Assembly (NCBI GenBank): GCA_009779995.1
Contig: WRDW01000002.1
Coordinates: 1 to 64,000, forward strand
From: Oscillospiraceae bacterium
GTDB taxonomy: Bacteria; Bacillota; Clostridia; Oscillospirales; Acutalibacteraceae
Length of the DNA: 64,000 nt
Reading direction: 5' to 3'
Every line of letters starts with the position of its first letter. Positions within the stretch are counted from its first letter, which is position 1. The notes beneath the pieces are model-generated. The model made no database searches and was not told where the DNA came from. It worked only from the letters and a program-made list of their open reading frames with translations. The position numbers and the translations under genes were made by a program. Below, piece by piece: positions 35,471 to 44,987 of this stretch.

Positions 35471-36649
35471 TTGATCAACTACACCCGCACCGTGCGCACC
35501 TGCTATCTCTCCACCTGCACACAGGCGCTCATCGTCAACCTGCCGCCGCTGCTGTTCACGCTGTTTGAGCGCGACTACGGCATGAATTACGAGCGCCTGG
35601 GCCGCCTGGTGCTCATCAACTTCGTCACGCAGCTGATTGTGGACGCCATCGCCGCGCGCCTGGCCGACGGCGTGGGCTACCGGCGCTGCCTGGTGGCCGC
35701 GCATCTCGCGGCCGCGCTGGGCCTCGCGCTCTACGGCCTGCTGCCGCTGTTCCTGCCGAAGGACATGCTCTACGCCGGGCTGTGCCTTGCCACGGTCATA
35801 TTCTCCATGGGGGGCGGGCTCATCGAGGTGCTGGTGAGCCCCATCGTCAACGAGATCGGCGGGCACCTGGGCGCGGGCGCGATGACGCTCCTGCACTCGT
35901 TTTATTGCTGGGGGCAGATGCTCACGGTGCTGTTCTCAACGGTGCTGCTGCGCTTTCTGCCGGACGGCATGTGGCACGCCGTGCCCCTCCTGTGGACGGC
36001 CGTGCCCCTGGCGACCACCGCGGGCTTCGCCACATGCCCCATGGCCGAGCCCGGCATGTCCGAGACCCCCGCCATCCCGCTCTCCAGGCTGCTGCGCAAC
36101 GGGCCGTTCTGGCTGGCCGTGGCGCTCATGGCCTGCGGCGGGGCCTCGGAGATCGCCATGGCGCAGTGGGCCTCCCTCTTCGCCGAGCAGGGCGTGGGCG
36201 TGAGCAAGCTCGCGGGGGACCTCCTGGGGCCGTGCCTGTTCGCCGTGCTCATGGCCCTGGTGCGTATGCTCTACGGCAAATTCGAGAACAAGCTCCAGCT
36301 CGAAAAAATCCTGCGCTGGAGCGCCGTGGCCTGCATGGCCTGCTACTTCCTCGCGGCGCTGAGCAAAAACGCCGCCCTGGCGCTGGCGGCCTGCGCCCTC
36401 ACCGGCGCGACGGTGGCCCTGATGTGGCCGGGCATCCTCCACCGCAGCGCGGGGCGGTTCCCCGGCGGCGGCACGGGCCTGTTCGGGATGCTCGCCCTCG
36501 GCGGCGACGTCGGCTGCTCCCTGGGCCCATGGATGATAGGCCTCATAGGCGACAGAGCGGGCCTGCGCCCCGCCCTCCTGGCAGGCGCGGCCTTCCCGGC
36601 GGGCTTTTTGGCACTGATGTTCGTGGGCAGGCGGGAGGAGAAGGCATAG
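35471..36649 (+). CDS. MFS transporter
   Basis: 12-TM-like hydrophobic ORF with TTG start; LARADGVGYRRC-like loop region (ARLADGVGYRRCLVAAHLAAALGLALYGLLPLF). Confidence 0.8.
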   Translation: MINYTRTVRTCYLSTCTQALIVNLPPLLFTLFERDYGMNYERLGRLVLINFVTQLIVDAIAARLADGVGYRRCLVAAHLAAALGLALYGLLPLFLPKDMLYAGLCLATVIFSMGGGLIEVLVSPIVNEIGGHLGAGAMTLLHSFYCWGQMLTVLFSTVLLRFLPDGMWHAVPLLWTAVPLATTAGFATCPMAEPGMSETPAIPLSRLLRNGPFWLAVALMACGGASEIAMAQWASLFAEQGVGVSKLAGDLLGPCLFAVLMALVRMLYGKFENKLQLEKILRWSAVACMACYFLAALSKNAALALAACALTGATVALMWPGILHRSAGRFPGGGTGLFGMLALGGDVGCSLGPWMIGLIGDRAGLRPALLAGAAFPAGFLALMFVGRREEKA

Positions 36650-36682
36650 ACAGCACAGACGCAGGGGGTGCGTCTGTGCTGT
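36650..36682 (+). terminator. hairpin (R6-like) between convergent genes
   Basis: Perfect 13-bp stem ACAGCACAGACGC-agggggt-GCGTCTGTGCTGT. Confidence 0.6.
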
Positions 36683-36702
36683 AAGTTGCGCAAGGGGCAA
36701 TA

Positions 36703-38010
36703 TTACCTGCCGAACCAGAGCTGTTGCAGGAACAGCCATAGAAACAGTGCGGGGATGAGAATTGGCGCTAAAATGCCGGCTCCAACAGCCATAAGTAATT
36801 CCCACAGATTGAAGTCTATAATGTCATAAGCATACACAGCCTCCAACCTTGGCATCCAGAGAAAGCCGCCCAGCAGGTAGTAGCTCACCCATTGCAGTGG
36901 GCTGAATGTACATACGATGTCCACTGTGCCGAGCACGGTCTCGCCGTCGGCTGTTGTATAGGTCAGGGTCATAATTTTGCCGCGTTCAGTGCCCTCAACA
37001 TAAAAGCATGTTGCTGAGTCAAAATCATCATACAGCGGCTTCCCATTGACAAGCACGCCCTCGAAATCGTTCCAGTCAATGAACCAATGGGGGTATATAT
37101 ACTTATACGTGCCGTAGCGGATTTTGTATTCATTCTCGTACAGCCGGAATTCGGGATCGCCGGGCGGTTCCGCCGTCGTGACCGCCACCTTGTAGCCCCC
37201 GCCTCTGCCATTGTAGGAGTACGCACATAAATAGTACGTTTTGCCAGCCTTCAGCCATGCGGTCATCGAGAAATTCAAGTCTCCGCCGTCATCATTCTGT
37301 TTCATGAACTCGAATTTCGGGCCATACAGGTAGCCATAGGGGTCGCTCTCGCTGTTGTCCAGCGAATAGAAGCGATAGTACCCATCCTCCTCCGGCGTGA
37401 AGGCGAATACTTTTTGTTCTCCCTCCTCCAACGTGACCGCCTTGCTCTCACCGAGCTTCAGCTCGTCTGTATACAGGCTTTTGAAATACTGCTCCCGCAG
37501 GTCTATGGGCACTATGAATGTCGTCTGCGGCAGCGTAGCTCTGTAGTCCCTCCAGTTGTAGTCCTTTTCCGGGTCCGCAAGGGAATCGATGTAGGCTTTG
37601 TACAGGTTGGAATCTGAATAGTAGAGCGTAACAATACCGGTTTGTTCATTGTACCTGCTGAATACCTGCCACCACCAGCCGGGGCCCTCGGCCCACCAGC
37701 CGGTGAGCGTCTCCGACCCACCATCCTCGAAGGTGACTGTTACGGCCACGTTCTCAGCATTGAAGTAGGGGCCGTCCGACCCATAGAACAACCCATCGAT
37801 TTCGCCGTCCCAGACGGCTTCGATTTTGGTGACAGTGGGCAGCTCGAAGGTCAGGCTCTGCGAGAAAGCGGCCAGCGCGGGATCGAAGCTTTGGAACATG
37901 GAAGCGCCGGGGATGCCGGGTTCGGCCATGGGCTCCTTCGCCGCGAGGGGGCACACGCCGAGGCCGAGGGCCAGTGCAAGGGTCAGCAGGATGGACAGTG
38001 CTTTTTTCAT
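36703..38010 (-). CDS. secreted protein, family S paralog 3 (longer)
   Basis: Signal peptide; LTFELPTVTKIEAVWDGEIDGLFYG, KVFAFTPEEDGYYRFYSLDN, LKAGKTYYLCAYSYNGRGGGYKVAVTT shared with 20546-21397 and 22971-23810; hydrophobic C-terminus. Confidence 0.72.
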   Translation of the reverse strand: MKKALSILLTLALALGLGVCPLAAKEPMAEPGIPGASMFQSFDPALAAFSQSLTFELPTVTKIEAVWDGEIDGLFYGSDGPYFNAENVAVTVTFEDGGSETLTGWWAEGPGWWWQVFSRYNEQTGIVTLYYSDSNLYKAYIDSLADPEKDYNWRDYRATLPQTTFIVPIDLREQYFKSLYTDELKLGESKAVTLEEGEQKVFAFTPEEDGYYRFYSLDNSESDPYGYLYGPKFEFMKQNDDGGDLNFSMTAWLKAGKTYYLCAYSYNGRGGGYKVAVTTAEPPGDPEFRLYENEYKIRYGTYKYIYPHWFIDWNDFEGVLVNGKPLYDDFDSATCFYVEGTERGKIMTLTYTTADGETVLGTVDIVCTFSPLQWVSYYLLGGFLWMPRLEAVYAYDIIDFNLWELLMAVGAGILAPILIPALFLWLFLQQLWFGR

Positions 38011-38122
38011 GGGGAAACAGCTCCTTTTTATATTTGATTTGGTTTGCTTACTTGTTAGTCGAAATTCCGCCAAAAAATCCTCGCGGAAATTCCATGTTTT
38101 TAAAAAATTTTCTGTTTGGCCA

Positions 38123-38241
38123 CGGCCGAGCGAAGCTCTGCCCTACGGGGATGCGGCCAAAGGCCGGGGAAACCGCGCAGCTGTGGATCGCCTTTCCCTG
38201 GCCTCGGGCCATATCCCCATAGGGCAAGCTTTGCTCGGCCG
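38123..38241. repeat. MITE-like inverted-repeat element R3, copy 2
   Basis: CGGCCGAGCGAAGCTCTGCCCTACGGGGAT ... CATATCCCCATAGGGCAAGCTTTGCTCGGCCG. Confidence 0.85.
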
Positions 38242-38324
38242 AATTTGCAAAAATTCTATTTCCTTAAGTTTGTTGACATTGGCAGGCGAGGGGGAGGGGG
38301 GCCTCGCTTGCGTGCGGAAAAGTG

Positions 38325-39460
38325 TCACTCCGTCTTCCAGATTTTCACCACGCCCTGGTCGTTGAGCATCTTGACCATGATCAGCAGCAGGGGCAGCAGG
38401 AACATCCCCACGAAGCCGAACAGCTGCAGGCCGACGTACATGCCCATGAGCGTGACGATGGGCGGCAGGCCGAGGTTCGCGGCCACGAGTTTGGGCTCGA
38501 GGATCTGCCGGACCACGATCATCACCAGCCACAGCACCAACAGCCCCACCCCCAGGCCGATATTCCCCATGATGAAGCTGAACAGGTACCAGGGGATGAG
38601 CACCGTGCCCACGCCCAGCACGGGCAGGATGTCGATCAATGCGGTGACCAGCGCGATCCACAGCAGATACCTGCCGTTGTAGACCCCGATGAACTGCAGC
38701 AGCAGCAGGCCCAGCACCAGCTCGGTGAAGGAGACGCCGATGAGGATGGTGTAGGAGCGCAGCAGCTTGCCCATGGAGGAGAACATGATCTTCTTGGCGG
38801 CGGAGAGCGCGCGCCGGCGCTCGGGGCTCAGCTGGCGCTTGAGGAAGCGCGCGGTCCTGTCGTAGCCCGAGGCCATGAAGAAGCTGCTGATGATGGTGAT
38901 AACCACGGCCAGCGCCATCAGGGGGATTTTGCCCGCGATGCTCAGCACACCGCTCATTGGGGCCTTGAACCAGGCGAAATCCACCATGCCCAGCAGGTTG
39001 CCCGAGACGTCCCCCTCCAGCAGGCTCTTCGTGAAACCCGCCAGCGAGGCGTTCAGGCGCACCTCAGGCCGTCCGGCAGCCACTGCAGCAGGCGGTTGAT
39101 GCGCAGCTCCAGCTCCGGGATGAGCTCGGGCAGGTTCTTCACCTGGCCGGAGAGGTAATCGGCAAAGCTGCGCGCCGCGCTCCAAATGCGCGCGCCTATG
39201 AGCGCGACGACCAGGATAATCACCACGTAGAACAGCAGCACCAGCGCCACGGAGGTGAAGCTCTTCTTCAGCTTGAGCCTGCGCTGGGCGTAGTTCATGG
39301 GCCGCTGCAGCAGCGCCGCCACAAAGAAGGCGAACAGGAAGGGGAACGCCAGCCAGAAGGCGTACTGCATGAAGAGATAGAAGCCCACGAGGATGAGCAG
39401 ATAATACACGATATCGACGATGCGGGCCACGCGGGTTTGGGTTTTTTCGCTCAATTGCAT
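38325..39460 (-). pseudogene. AI-2E family transporter/permease, frameshifted
   Basis: N-terminal half MQLSEKTQTRVARIVDIVYYLLILVGFYLFMQYAFWLAFPFLFAFFVAALLQRP... ends ...LLQWLPDGLRCA*. The C-terminal half continues in another frame as EVRLNASLAGFTKSLLEGDVSGNLLG...LPVLGVGTVLIPWYLFSF; break near 39062. Confidence 0.8.
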
Positions 39461-39480
39461 AGATGCCTCCCTTCGCGCCG

Positions 39481-39553
39481 TGTAGGGGACGGCCTCCCGG
39501 ACGTCCCCGGCGGGAACGATTCGCTCGGGGCGTCGAGGACGCCGCCCCCTACA
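39481..39553. repeat. palindromic repeat family R2, copy 2
   Basis: TGTAGGGGACGGCCTCCCGGACGTCCCC ... GGGGCGTCGAGGACGCCGCCCCCTACA. Confidence 0.8.
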
Positions 39554-39659
39554 TGCTTTGCGCCCTACTAGTCTAAACTTTTTCACGCAAAAAAGCAAGC
39601 CCAATTTTGGCGCTTTTGTAAATTCCGCGTGAACATACAATAAATTATGATACGCCCCC

Positions 39660-39688
39660 TTGCTATTTGCAAAAAAACAAGGTATACT
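39660..39688 (+). promoter_or_regulatory. sigma70-like promoter
   Basis: TTGCTA (39660-39665), 17 bp, TATACT (39683-39688). Confidence 0.55.
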
Positions 39689-39729
39689 ATAAATTATTCA
39701 AAGCCAATTACATAAGGGGAGGCGCAACC

Positions 39730-41298
39730 ATGGGCAAGGCAAAGGCCGCGGATGGCAAACCGCGTCTGAATTACCCAAAGACGATTCTCACCGGCTTCGG
39801 ATTCATGGGCAGCTCCATCGCGTGGGCCATTTATGACCCCTACATCACGAAGATCCTCAACAAGTTCCTGTCGGCGTCCCCAATCGTCGCCGAGTGGAGC
39901 GCGCGGCTGGCGGATTCGCCCGTCATACGGCAGATGACGGAGACCCAGGCGAACGTCAACGACGTGGCCGTGGGCGCCGCCTTCACCCTGGTGCCGCTGT
40001 TCATCGGCATCATCATGACCTTCGACAACATCTCCGGTGTCATCTTCCAGCCCCTGTTCGGCAAAATCTCGGACGGCTTCCACTCGCGCCTGGGCAAGCG
40101 GCGGCCCTTCGTCATGGTAGGCGCGCCCATCTCCGCCCTGCTGTTCGCGCTCATCCCCCTGATGGGAACCCTGCCGGGCGTGATGGTGTGCGTGTGCCTG
40201 TTCGTGTTCGTGATGAGCCTGTGGCGCTCCCCCGTGGTGGCGCTCATGCCGGACCTGACGCCCCCCGAGCTGCGCAGCGACGGCAACGCCGTGATCAACC
40301 TCATGGGCGGCGTGGGCCTGCTGGCGGGCATGGTGGCCGGCACCATCGCCACGGCGCTGTATTCCCTGACCCATTCGGTCCCGAAGGGCCAGATTGACGA
40401 GTTCGACACCTTCCCCACGGTGTTCCTCATCGGCGCGGTGATCATGGTCGTCGGGATGCTGGTGGTGATGTTCTTCGTGAAGGAAAAGGACAGCCGCCTG
40501 CTGAGCGCCGGCGTGCTGGAGGCCCGCAACGACGCCGAGCGCAGGGCCGCCGAAAAGAAGGCGAAAGAGGAAGACAAACTGGCCCGCAAGGCCATGGTGC
40601 TCTCCAAGCCGGAGCGCAGGAGCCTGCTGTTCATGCTCGCCTGCCTGTTCTTCCTGTTCGGCGGCGCCAACGCCATCCAGACCTTCTTTTCCCTGTTCGC
40701 CGAGGAGATTCTGCACATCCAGACCGCGCAGGCGACGCTGCTCATGGCAATCTTCGGGCTGTGCAGCATGATCGCGGCCATCCCCTCGGGCAAGATGGGG
40801 CAGAAGCTCGGCCGCAAGAGGACAATCCTCATCGGGCTGGGGGTATTCCTCGGGGCCTTCGTGATTTTCTTCGCGGTGTTCCTGATTGCCCTGGGCGGCA
40901 GGGGGCTCACCATGGCGAGCTTCACCGCCCTCAACCAGAGCGACCCCGCCGCCGTGGCGGACATCACCAAGCTGCTGGGCGCGCTGATCTACCCCGTGAT
41001 GGTGCTGGCCGGCGCGGCGAACATGATGATCACCGTGAACACCCTGCCCCTGGTGCTGGAGATAGGCGGCATTGAGCGCGTGGGCACCTTCACCGGCTAC
41101 TACTACACCGCCACCTTCAGCGCGCAGATCGCCTCCCCCATCGCCTACGGCTTCTTCCGCATGTTCAGCGGCAGCTACATCTCGCTGTTCTACTACAGCC
41201 CCATCCTGTTCAGCCTGGCGGTGCTGTCTATCCTGTTCGTGCGCCACGGCGAGGCGATCCCGGAGGCATTGATAAAAGAGGCGGAAGAGGCGGGTTAA
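39730..41298 (+). CDS. GPH-like/MFS sugar transporter
   Basis: IMTFDNISGVIFQPLFGKISDGFHSRLGKRRPFVMVGAPISA; multi-TM. Confidence 0.85.
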   Translation: MGKAKAADGKPRLNYPKTILTGFGFMGSSIAWAIYDPYITKILNKFLSASPIVAEWSARLADSPVIRQMTETQANVNDVAVGAAFTLVPLFIGIIMTFDNISGVIFQPLFGKISDGFHSRLGKRRPFVMVGAPISALLFALIPLMGTLPGVMVCVCLFVFVMSLWRSPVVALMPDLTPPELRSDGNAVINLMGGVGLLAGMVAGTIATALYSLTHSVPKGQIDEFDTFPTVFLIGAVIMVVGMLVVMFFVKEKDSRLLSAGVLEARNDAERRAAEKKAKEEDKLARKAMVLSKPERRSLLFMLACLFFLFGGANAIQTFFSLFAEEILHIQTAQATLLMAIFGLCSMIAAIPSGKMGQKLGRKRTILIGLGVFLGAFVIFFAVFLIALGGRGLTMASFTALNQSDPAAVADITKLLGALIYPVMVLAGAANMMITVNTLPLVLEIGGIERVGTFTGYYYTATFSAQIASPIAYGFFRMFSGSYISLFYYSPILFSLAVLSILFVRHGEAIPEALIKEAEEAG

Positions 41299-41326
41299 TT
41301 GATTTTTTTGAAACGAGGACAACCCA

Positions 41327-42028
41327 TTGACTGACATCATCACCCTCAAGCGCCTGACCAAGGCCTACGGGCCCAAGGTCGTGCTTGAGAATATCGACCT
41401 GGCAATCCCCGCCGGGAGCATCGTGGGGCTCATGGGGCCCAACGGCTGCGGCAAGACCTCGCTGATGAAGATCCTCACCGGGATGATCAACGACTATTCC
41501 GGCATCGTGCGCGTGGGCGGCCAGAGCGTGGGGGCCTACAGCAAGTCCATCACGGCCTATCTGCCCGACAGGAGCTACCTGCCCGCGTGGATGACCGCCA
41601 AACAGTGCGTGAACTACATGGCGGATTTCTTCAAGGACTTCGACAGCCCGAAGGCCATGGACATGCTCGAGGCCTTCCAGCTAGAGCCCGGGCAGCGGGT
41701 GAAGACCATGAGCAAGGGGATGCAGGAGAAGCTCCTGCTGCTGCTGACCATGAGCCGCCGGGCGAAATTATACGTGCTGGATGAGCCTCTGGGAGGGGTA
41801 GACCCCTCCGCGCGCCAGTTCATCATGGATACCATCCTGCACAACCGCCCGGAGGGCAGCACCATCCTGCTTTCCACCCACATGATCTACGACATGGAGC
41901 GGGTGTTCGACTACGCGCTGATGATAGGCCGCAAGCAGGTGCTGCTGTTCGACTCCGTGCCGAATCTGGAGGCCCAGGGCAAGACGCTCAACGAACTGTT
42001 CCAGGAGGTGTTCCCCTATGTTTATTAA
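41327..42028 (+). CDS. ABC transporter ATP-binding protein
   Basis: Walker A GPNGCGKTSL; Walker B-like LYVLDEPLGGVDPSARQF; TTG start. Confidence 0.9.
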   Translation: MTDIITLKRLTKAYGPKVVLENIDLAIPAGSIVGLMGPNGCGKTSLMKILTGMINDYSGIVRVGGQSVGAYSKSITAYLPDRSYLPAWMTAKQCVNYMADFFKDFDSPKAMDMLEAFQLEPGQRVKTMSKGMQEKLLLLLTMSRRAKLYVLDEPLGGVDPSARQFIMDTILHNRPEGSTILLSTHMIYDMERVFDYALMIGRKQVLLFDSVPNLEAQGKTLNELFQEVFPYVY

Positions 42029-42863
42029 GCTGCTGAAGAACGACTTCATACAGACCGGGCGCATGTACCTGTGGCTGCTGGGCACGGGCGTGGCGGCCGG
42101 CGGCATAGGCGCGCTGTTCACCCTCAACCAGCAGATCGGCGCGGGGCAGCTGTTCGTCGCGCTGCTGTGGAACCTGCTGCTGATCCTCGGCGCGCTGGCG
42201 CTCTACGTGCTCTCCCTGGCGATCATCCTCGTGAGCACCAACCGCGCCCTGTTCACCGAGCGCGGCTACCTCACCTTCGCGCTGCCGGTGTCCAGCGCCC
42301 AGATGCTCGGCTCGAAGCTCATCACCAACATCGTCTTCGTGCTGCTGAGCATCGCCGAGGCGGCGGGCTTGGTCTACACCTCCTTCTTCAACATGCGCCG
42401 CCTGGTGGAGAAGGTCACCGAATCCATGGCGGAGCAAATAGGCATCGCGGACGTTAAGGACTCCTTCGCCACCATGGACATCGGCCTGCCCTCCTTCTCT
42501 GAGCTCATGCAGTTCCTGTCCTTCTTCCTGGTGGCGGCGGTGATGATCCTCGTGCTGGTGATGATGGTGTGCCTGTTCGTGCTCACCGTCAGCCACGTGC
42601 GGCCCTTCCAGGCGAAACCCGGCCTGTGGATCCCCGTCTTCCTGGCCGCCGGCGCGGCCGCCTGCATATGGATCGTCTCCGAGGCCCCGAAGCGCCTTGC
42701 GGAGAAGGGCTTCTCCATCAGCGTCACGCTGAGCATGGGCAGGATGTTCGGCGGCGAGAACCCGTCCATCAACATGGTGGGGCCCATCATCATGCTGGTT
42801 TTGAGCGCGGGGCTGTTCTTCCTGACCAACTGGCTGCTGAGCAGGAAGATTTCGCTCAAATGA
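42018..42863 (+). CDS. ABC transporter permease subunit
   Basis: Hydrophobic ORF overlapping the ATPase stop. Confidence 0.75.
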   Translation: MFIKLLKNDFIQTGRMYLWLLGTGVAAGGIGALFTLNQQIGAGQLFVALLWNLLLILGALALYVLSLAIILVSTNRALFTERGYLTFALPVSSAQMLGSKLITNIVFVLLSIAEAAGLVYTSFFNMRRLVEKVTESMAEQIGIADVKDSFATMDIGLPSFSELMQFLSFFLVAAVMILVLVMMVCLFVLTVSHVRPFQAKPGLWIPVFLAAGAAACIWIVSEAPKRLAEKGFSISVTLSMGRMFGGENPSINMVGPIIMLVLSAGLFFLTNWLLSRKISLK

Positions 42864-43945
42864 AAATAGGCATCTTCGGCGGCACCTTCAACCCGCCGCA
42901 TTTGGGGCATCTGCGCGCCGCGCTGTATTTTCAGCGCAGTTTATCGCTGGATGAGGTGCTGATTATCCCCGCGGGGGAGGCTCCCTTGAGGGACAGCCCC
43001 GGCTTCGTCTCCGGCGGTGACCGTTTCGCGCTGTGCGAGAAAACCTTTCCCTTCCCCGTGAGCGACATGGAGCTGCGCCGCCCCGGCGTGAGCTATACCA
43101 TCGACACCCTGCGGGCGCTGCGTGAGCAATACCCGGCTGCGAGGCTCTTCCTGCTCATCGGCGAGGACCAGCGCGAAAAGCTGCACCTTTGGAAGGACTG
43201 GCGGGAGGTTCTGCGGCTGGCGGAGCTTTTCGTCCTGCCCCGGAACGGGGCAGGGCCGAGGGCCGGGGAGGGCATCGAAGGCTTCACCCCCCTGGACATC
43301 AGCTCCACGCGGCTGCGCCTGAAGCTCCTGCTAGGGGAGGAATGCACTGAATTTTTGAGCCCCGAGGCCATACAATATATTGAGGCGCGGCGGCTCTATC
43401 AGCCGATGAAGCCCAAACGGCAGCACCACAGCCGCTGCGTGGCCGAGGCCGCCGAAATGCTCGCCCTGCGATATGGCGGGGAAAGCGCGCAGCGCCTAAG
43501 CGAAAAGGCCCGCCTGGCGGCACTGCTGCACGACTGCGCGAAGTCCATGCCCTTTGAAACGCAGGAGGCGCTGTGCGCGCGATACGGGAAGTCATTCACC
43601 GAGAACGAGCACAGCCTCCCCCAGGTGTGCCACGCCTTCGCGGGGGAGGCCTACCTGGCCCTGGAATGCGGCGTCACGGACGCGGCGGTGCTCGGCGCGG
43701 TGCGCTGGCACACGCTGGGCCACGCGGGCATGACGCTCCTGGAGGAGATTGTCTTCGTGGCCGATCTCGTCTCCGCCGACCGGGACTACCCGGACGTGGA
43801 GCACGTGCGCGCCCTGGCCTCGCGGGATTTACACGCGGCCAGCCAATATATCCTGGAATATATTTTCACGAAGCAGAGAAAAAAGGGCAAGCCCATCCAC
43901 CCGGATTCGCTGGCGTGGTATGGGGAATTGAAGGAGACTTTTTGA
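42860..43945 (+). CDS. nadD: nicotinate-nucleotide adenylyltransferase fused to YqeK-type HD-domain hydrolase
   Basis: MKIGIFGGTFNPPHLGHL, GVSYTIDTL, FLLIGEDQREKLHLWKDW (NadD), then HHSRCVAEAAEML...ARLAALLHDCAKSM...HTLGHAGMTLLEEIVFVADLVSADRDYP (YqeK/HD). Confidence 0.9.
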   Translation: MKIGIFGGTFNPPHLGHLRAALYFQRSLSLDEVLIIPAGEAPLRDSPGFVSGGDRFALCEKTFPFPVSDMELRRPGVSYTIDTLRALREQYPAARLFLLIGEDQREKLHLWKDWREVLRLAELFVLPRNGAGPRAGEGIEGFTPLDISSTRLRLKLLLGEECTEFLSPEAIQYIEARRLYQPMKPKRQHHSRCVAEAAEMLALRYGGESAQRLSEKARLAALLHDCAKSMPFETQEALCARYGKSFTENEHSLPQVCHAFAGEAYLALECGVTDAAVLGAVRWHTLGHAGMTLLEEIVFVADLVSADRDYPDVEHVRALASRDLHAASQYILEYIFTKQRKKGKPIHPDSLAWYGELKETF

Positions 43946-44289
43946 TGCAGCAGCTGGAATTGCTCAAAGCCCTGGCGGCCATCCTGGACAACAAAAAAGC
44001 GGTGGGCCTCACGGCCATCCACACCACCGAGCAGACGATTCTCTCGGACTATTTTTTGATCTGCACGGGCACCTCCACCACCCACGTGAAGGCCCTGGCG
44101 GAGGAGTTGGAATTCGAGATGAAAAACCAATACGGCATCCTGCCAAAGGGCGTGGAGGGCCGCGCCACCGGCTGGATCCTGCTGGACTACGGCACGGTGC
44201 TGGTGCATATCTTTTTGCAGGAGCAGAGGGAATATTATAATCTCGAACGGCTTTGGGAGGACGGGGAGAAAATAATGCTGAATTCTTAA
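43945..44289 (+). CDS. rsfS: ribosomal silencing factor RsfS
   Basis: LSDYFLICTGTSTTHVKALAEELEFEMK...EGRATGWILLDYGTVLVHIFLQEQREYYNLERLW. Confidence 0.95.
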   Translation: MQQLELLKALAAILDNKKAVGLTAIHTTEQTILSDYFLICTGTSTTHVKALAEELEFEMKNQYGILPKGVEGRATGWILLDYGTVLVHIFLQEQREYYNLERLWEDGEKIMLNS

Positions 44290-44305
44290 TGCTGAATGCT
44301 GAATG
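44273..44305. repeat. R7 repeat (AATTCAGCATT-type) at the rsfS stop
   Basis: taatgctgaattcttaatgctgaatgctgaatg; supplies the last RsfS codons and stop. Confidence 0.6.
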
Positions 44306-44323
44306 GTTTGGAGGATAGCCTCG

Positions 44324-44872
44324 ATGATTATCGAAAGCCCTGTGATTGACGCCATTTTGGCGCGGCAGACCATACGCGAGTATAGGCCGGAGCAGATTTC
44401 TTCTGACCAGCTGGAGACGCTGATGCTGGCGGCGCTGCGCGCGCCCAGCGGGCGCAACACACAGCCGATTCATGCGCGCTTTTGCCAGAACGGCGCCATG
44501 CTAAAAGAGATGCAGATCGATTTCAAGAACATCGTGGGCTGGGATACCCCCGTGCACACGCGCTCTGACACAAACCCCTTCTACCACAGGGCGCCGACCT
44601 TTGCGTTCCTCTTCGCCGAGGGCGACAGCCGCATGGAGGCCGGGCTGATGGCCGAGAATCTTTGCGTCGCCGCGCGGGGCCTGGGGCTCGCCACGGTGCT
44701 TGTGGGCAGCGTGGGGCCGCTTTTTTCGGACGACATTGCCGGCCCGAAGTGGAAGAAAACGCTGCAAATCCCCGAGGACTGGCTGTTCATGGTGGGCGTA
44801 GGGATAGGCCATCCAGACGAAGCGCCCGAGATGAAGCCGAGGAACGAAGAGCAGTTTATGGTGATAGGATAA
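44324..44872 (+). CDS. nitroreductase family protein
   Basis: AILARQTIREYRPEQISSDQLETLMLAALRAPSGRNTQP ... LGLATVLVGSV. Confidence 0.88.
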   Translation: MIIESPVIDAILARQTIREYRPEQISSDQLETLMLAALRAPSGRNTQPIHARFCQNGAMLKEMQIDFKNIVGWDTPVHTRSDTNPFYHRAPTFAFLFAEGDSRMEAGLMAENLCVAARGLGLATVLVGSVGPLFSDDIAGPKWKKTLQIPEDWLFMVGVGIGHPDEAPEMKPRNEEQFMVIG

Positions 44873-44873
44873 T

Positions 44874-44969
44874 CTGTAGGGGTGGCATTCTTGCCGCCCG
44901 CCGTTGCATTGCAAAAAAATTCGGGCGGCAATTCATAAAATTCGGGCGGCAAGGATGCCGCCCCTACAG
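44874..44969. repeat. composite of R1 palindromic repeats
   Basis: CTGTAGGGGTGGCATTCTTGCCGCCCG (44874-44900) ... CGGGCGGCAATTCATAAAATT CGGGCGGCAAGGATGCCGCCCCTACAG (to 44969). Confidence 0.85.
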
Positions 44970-44987
44970 TGAAGGGGTAAGCAAAGT

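Noticed and set aside
38325-39460. Programmed frameshift in the AI-2E gene
   Set aside because: No recognisable slippery sequence was seen; a simple 1-nt loss explains it better.
39694-41361. 555-codon minus-strand ORF
   Set aside because: Shadow of the 39730-41298 transporter; His/Gln/Glu-rich noise.
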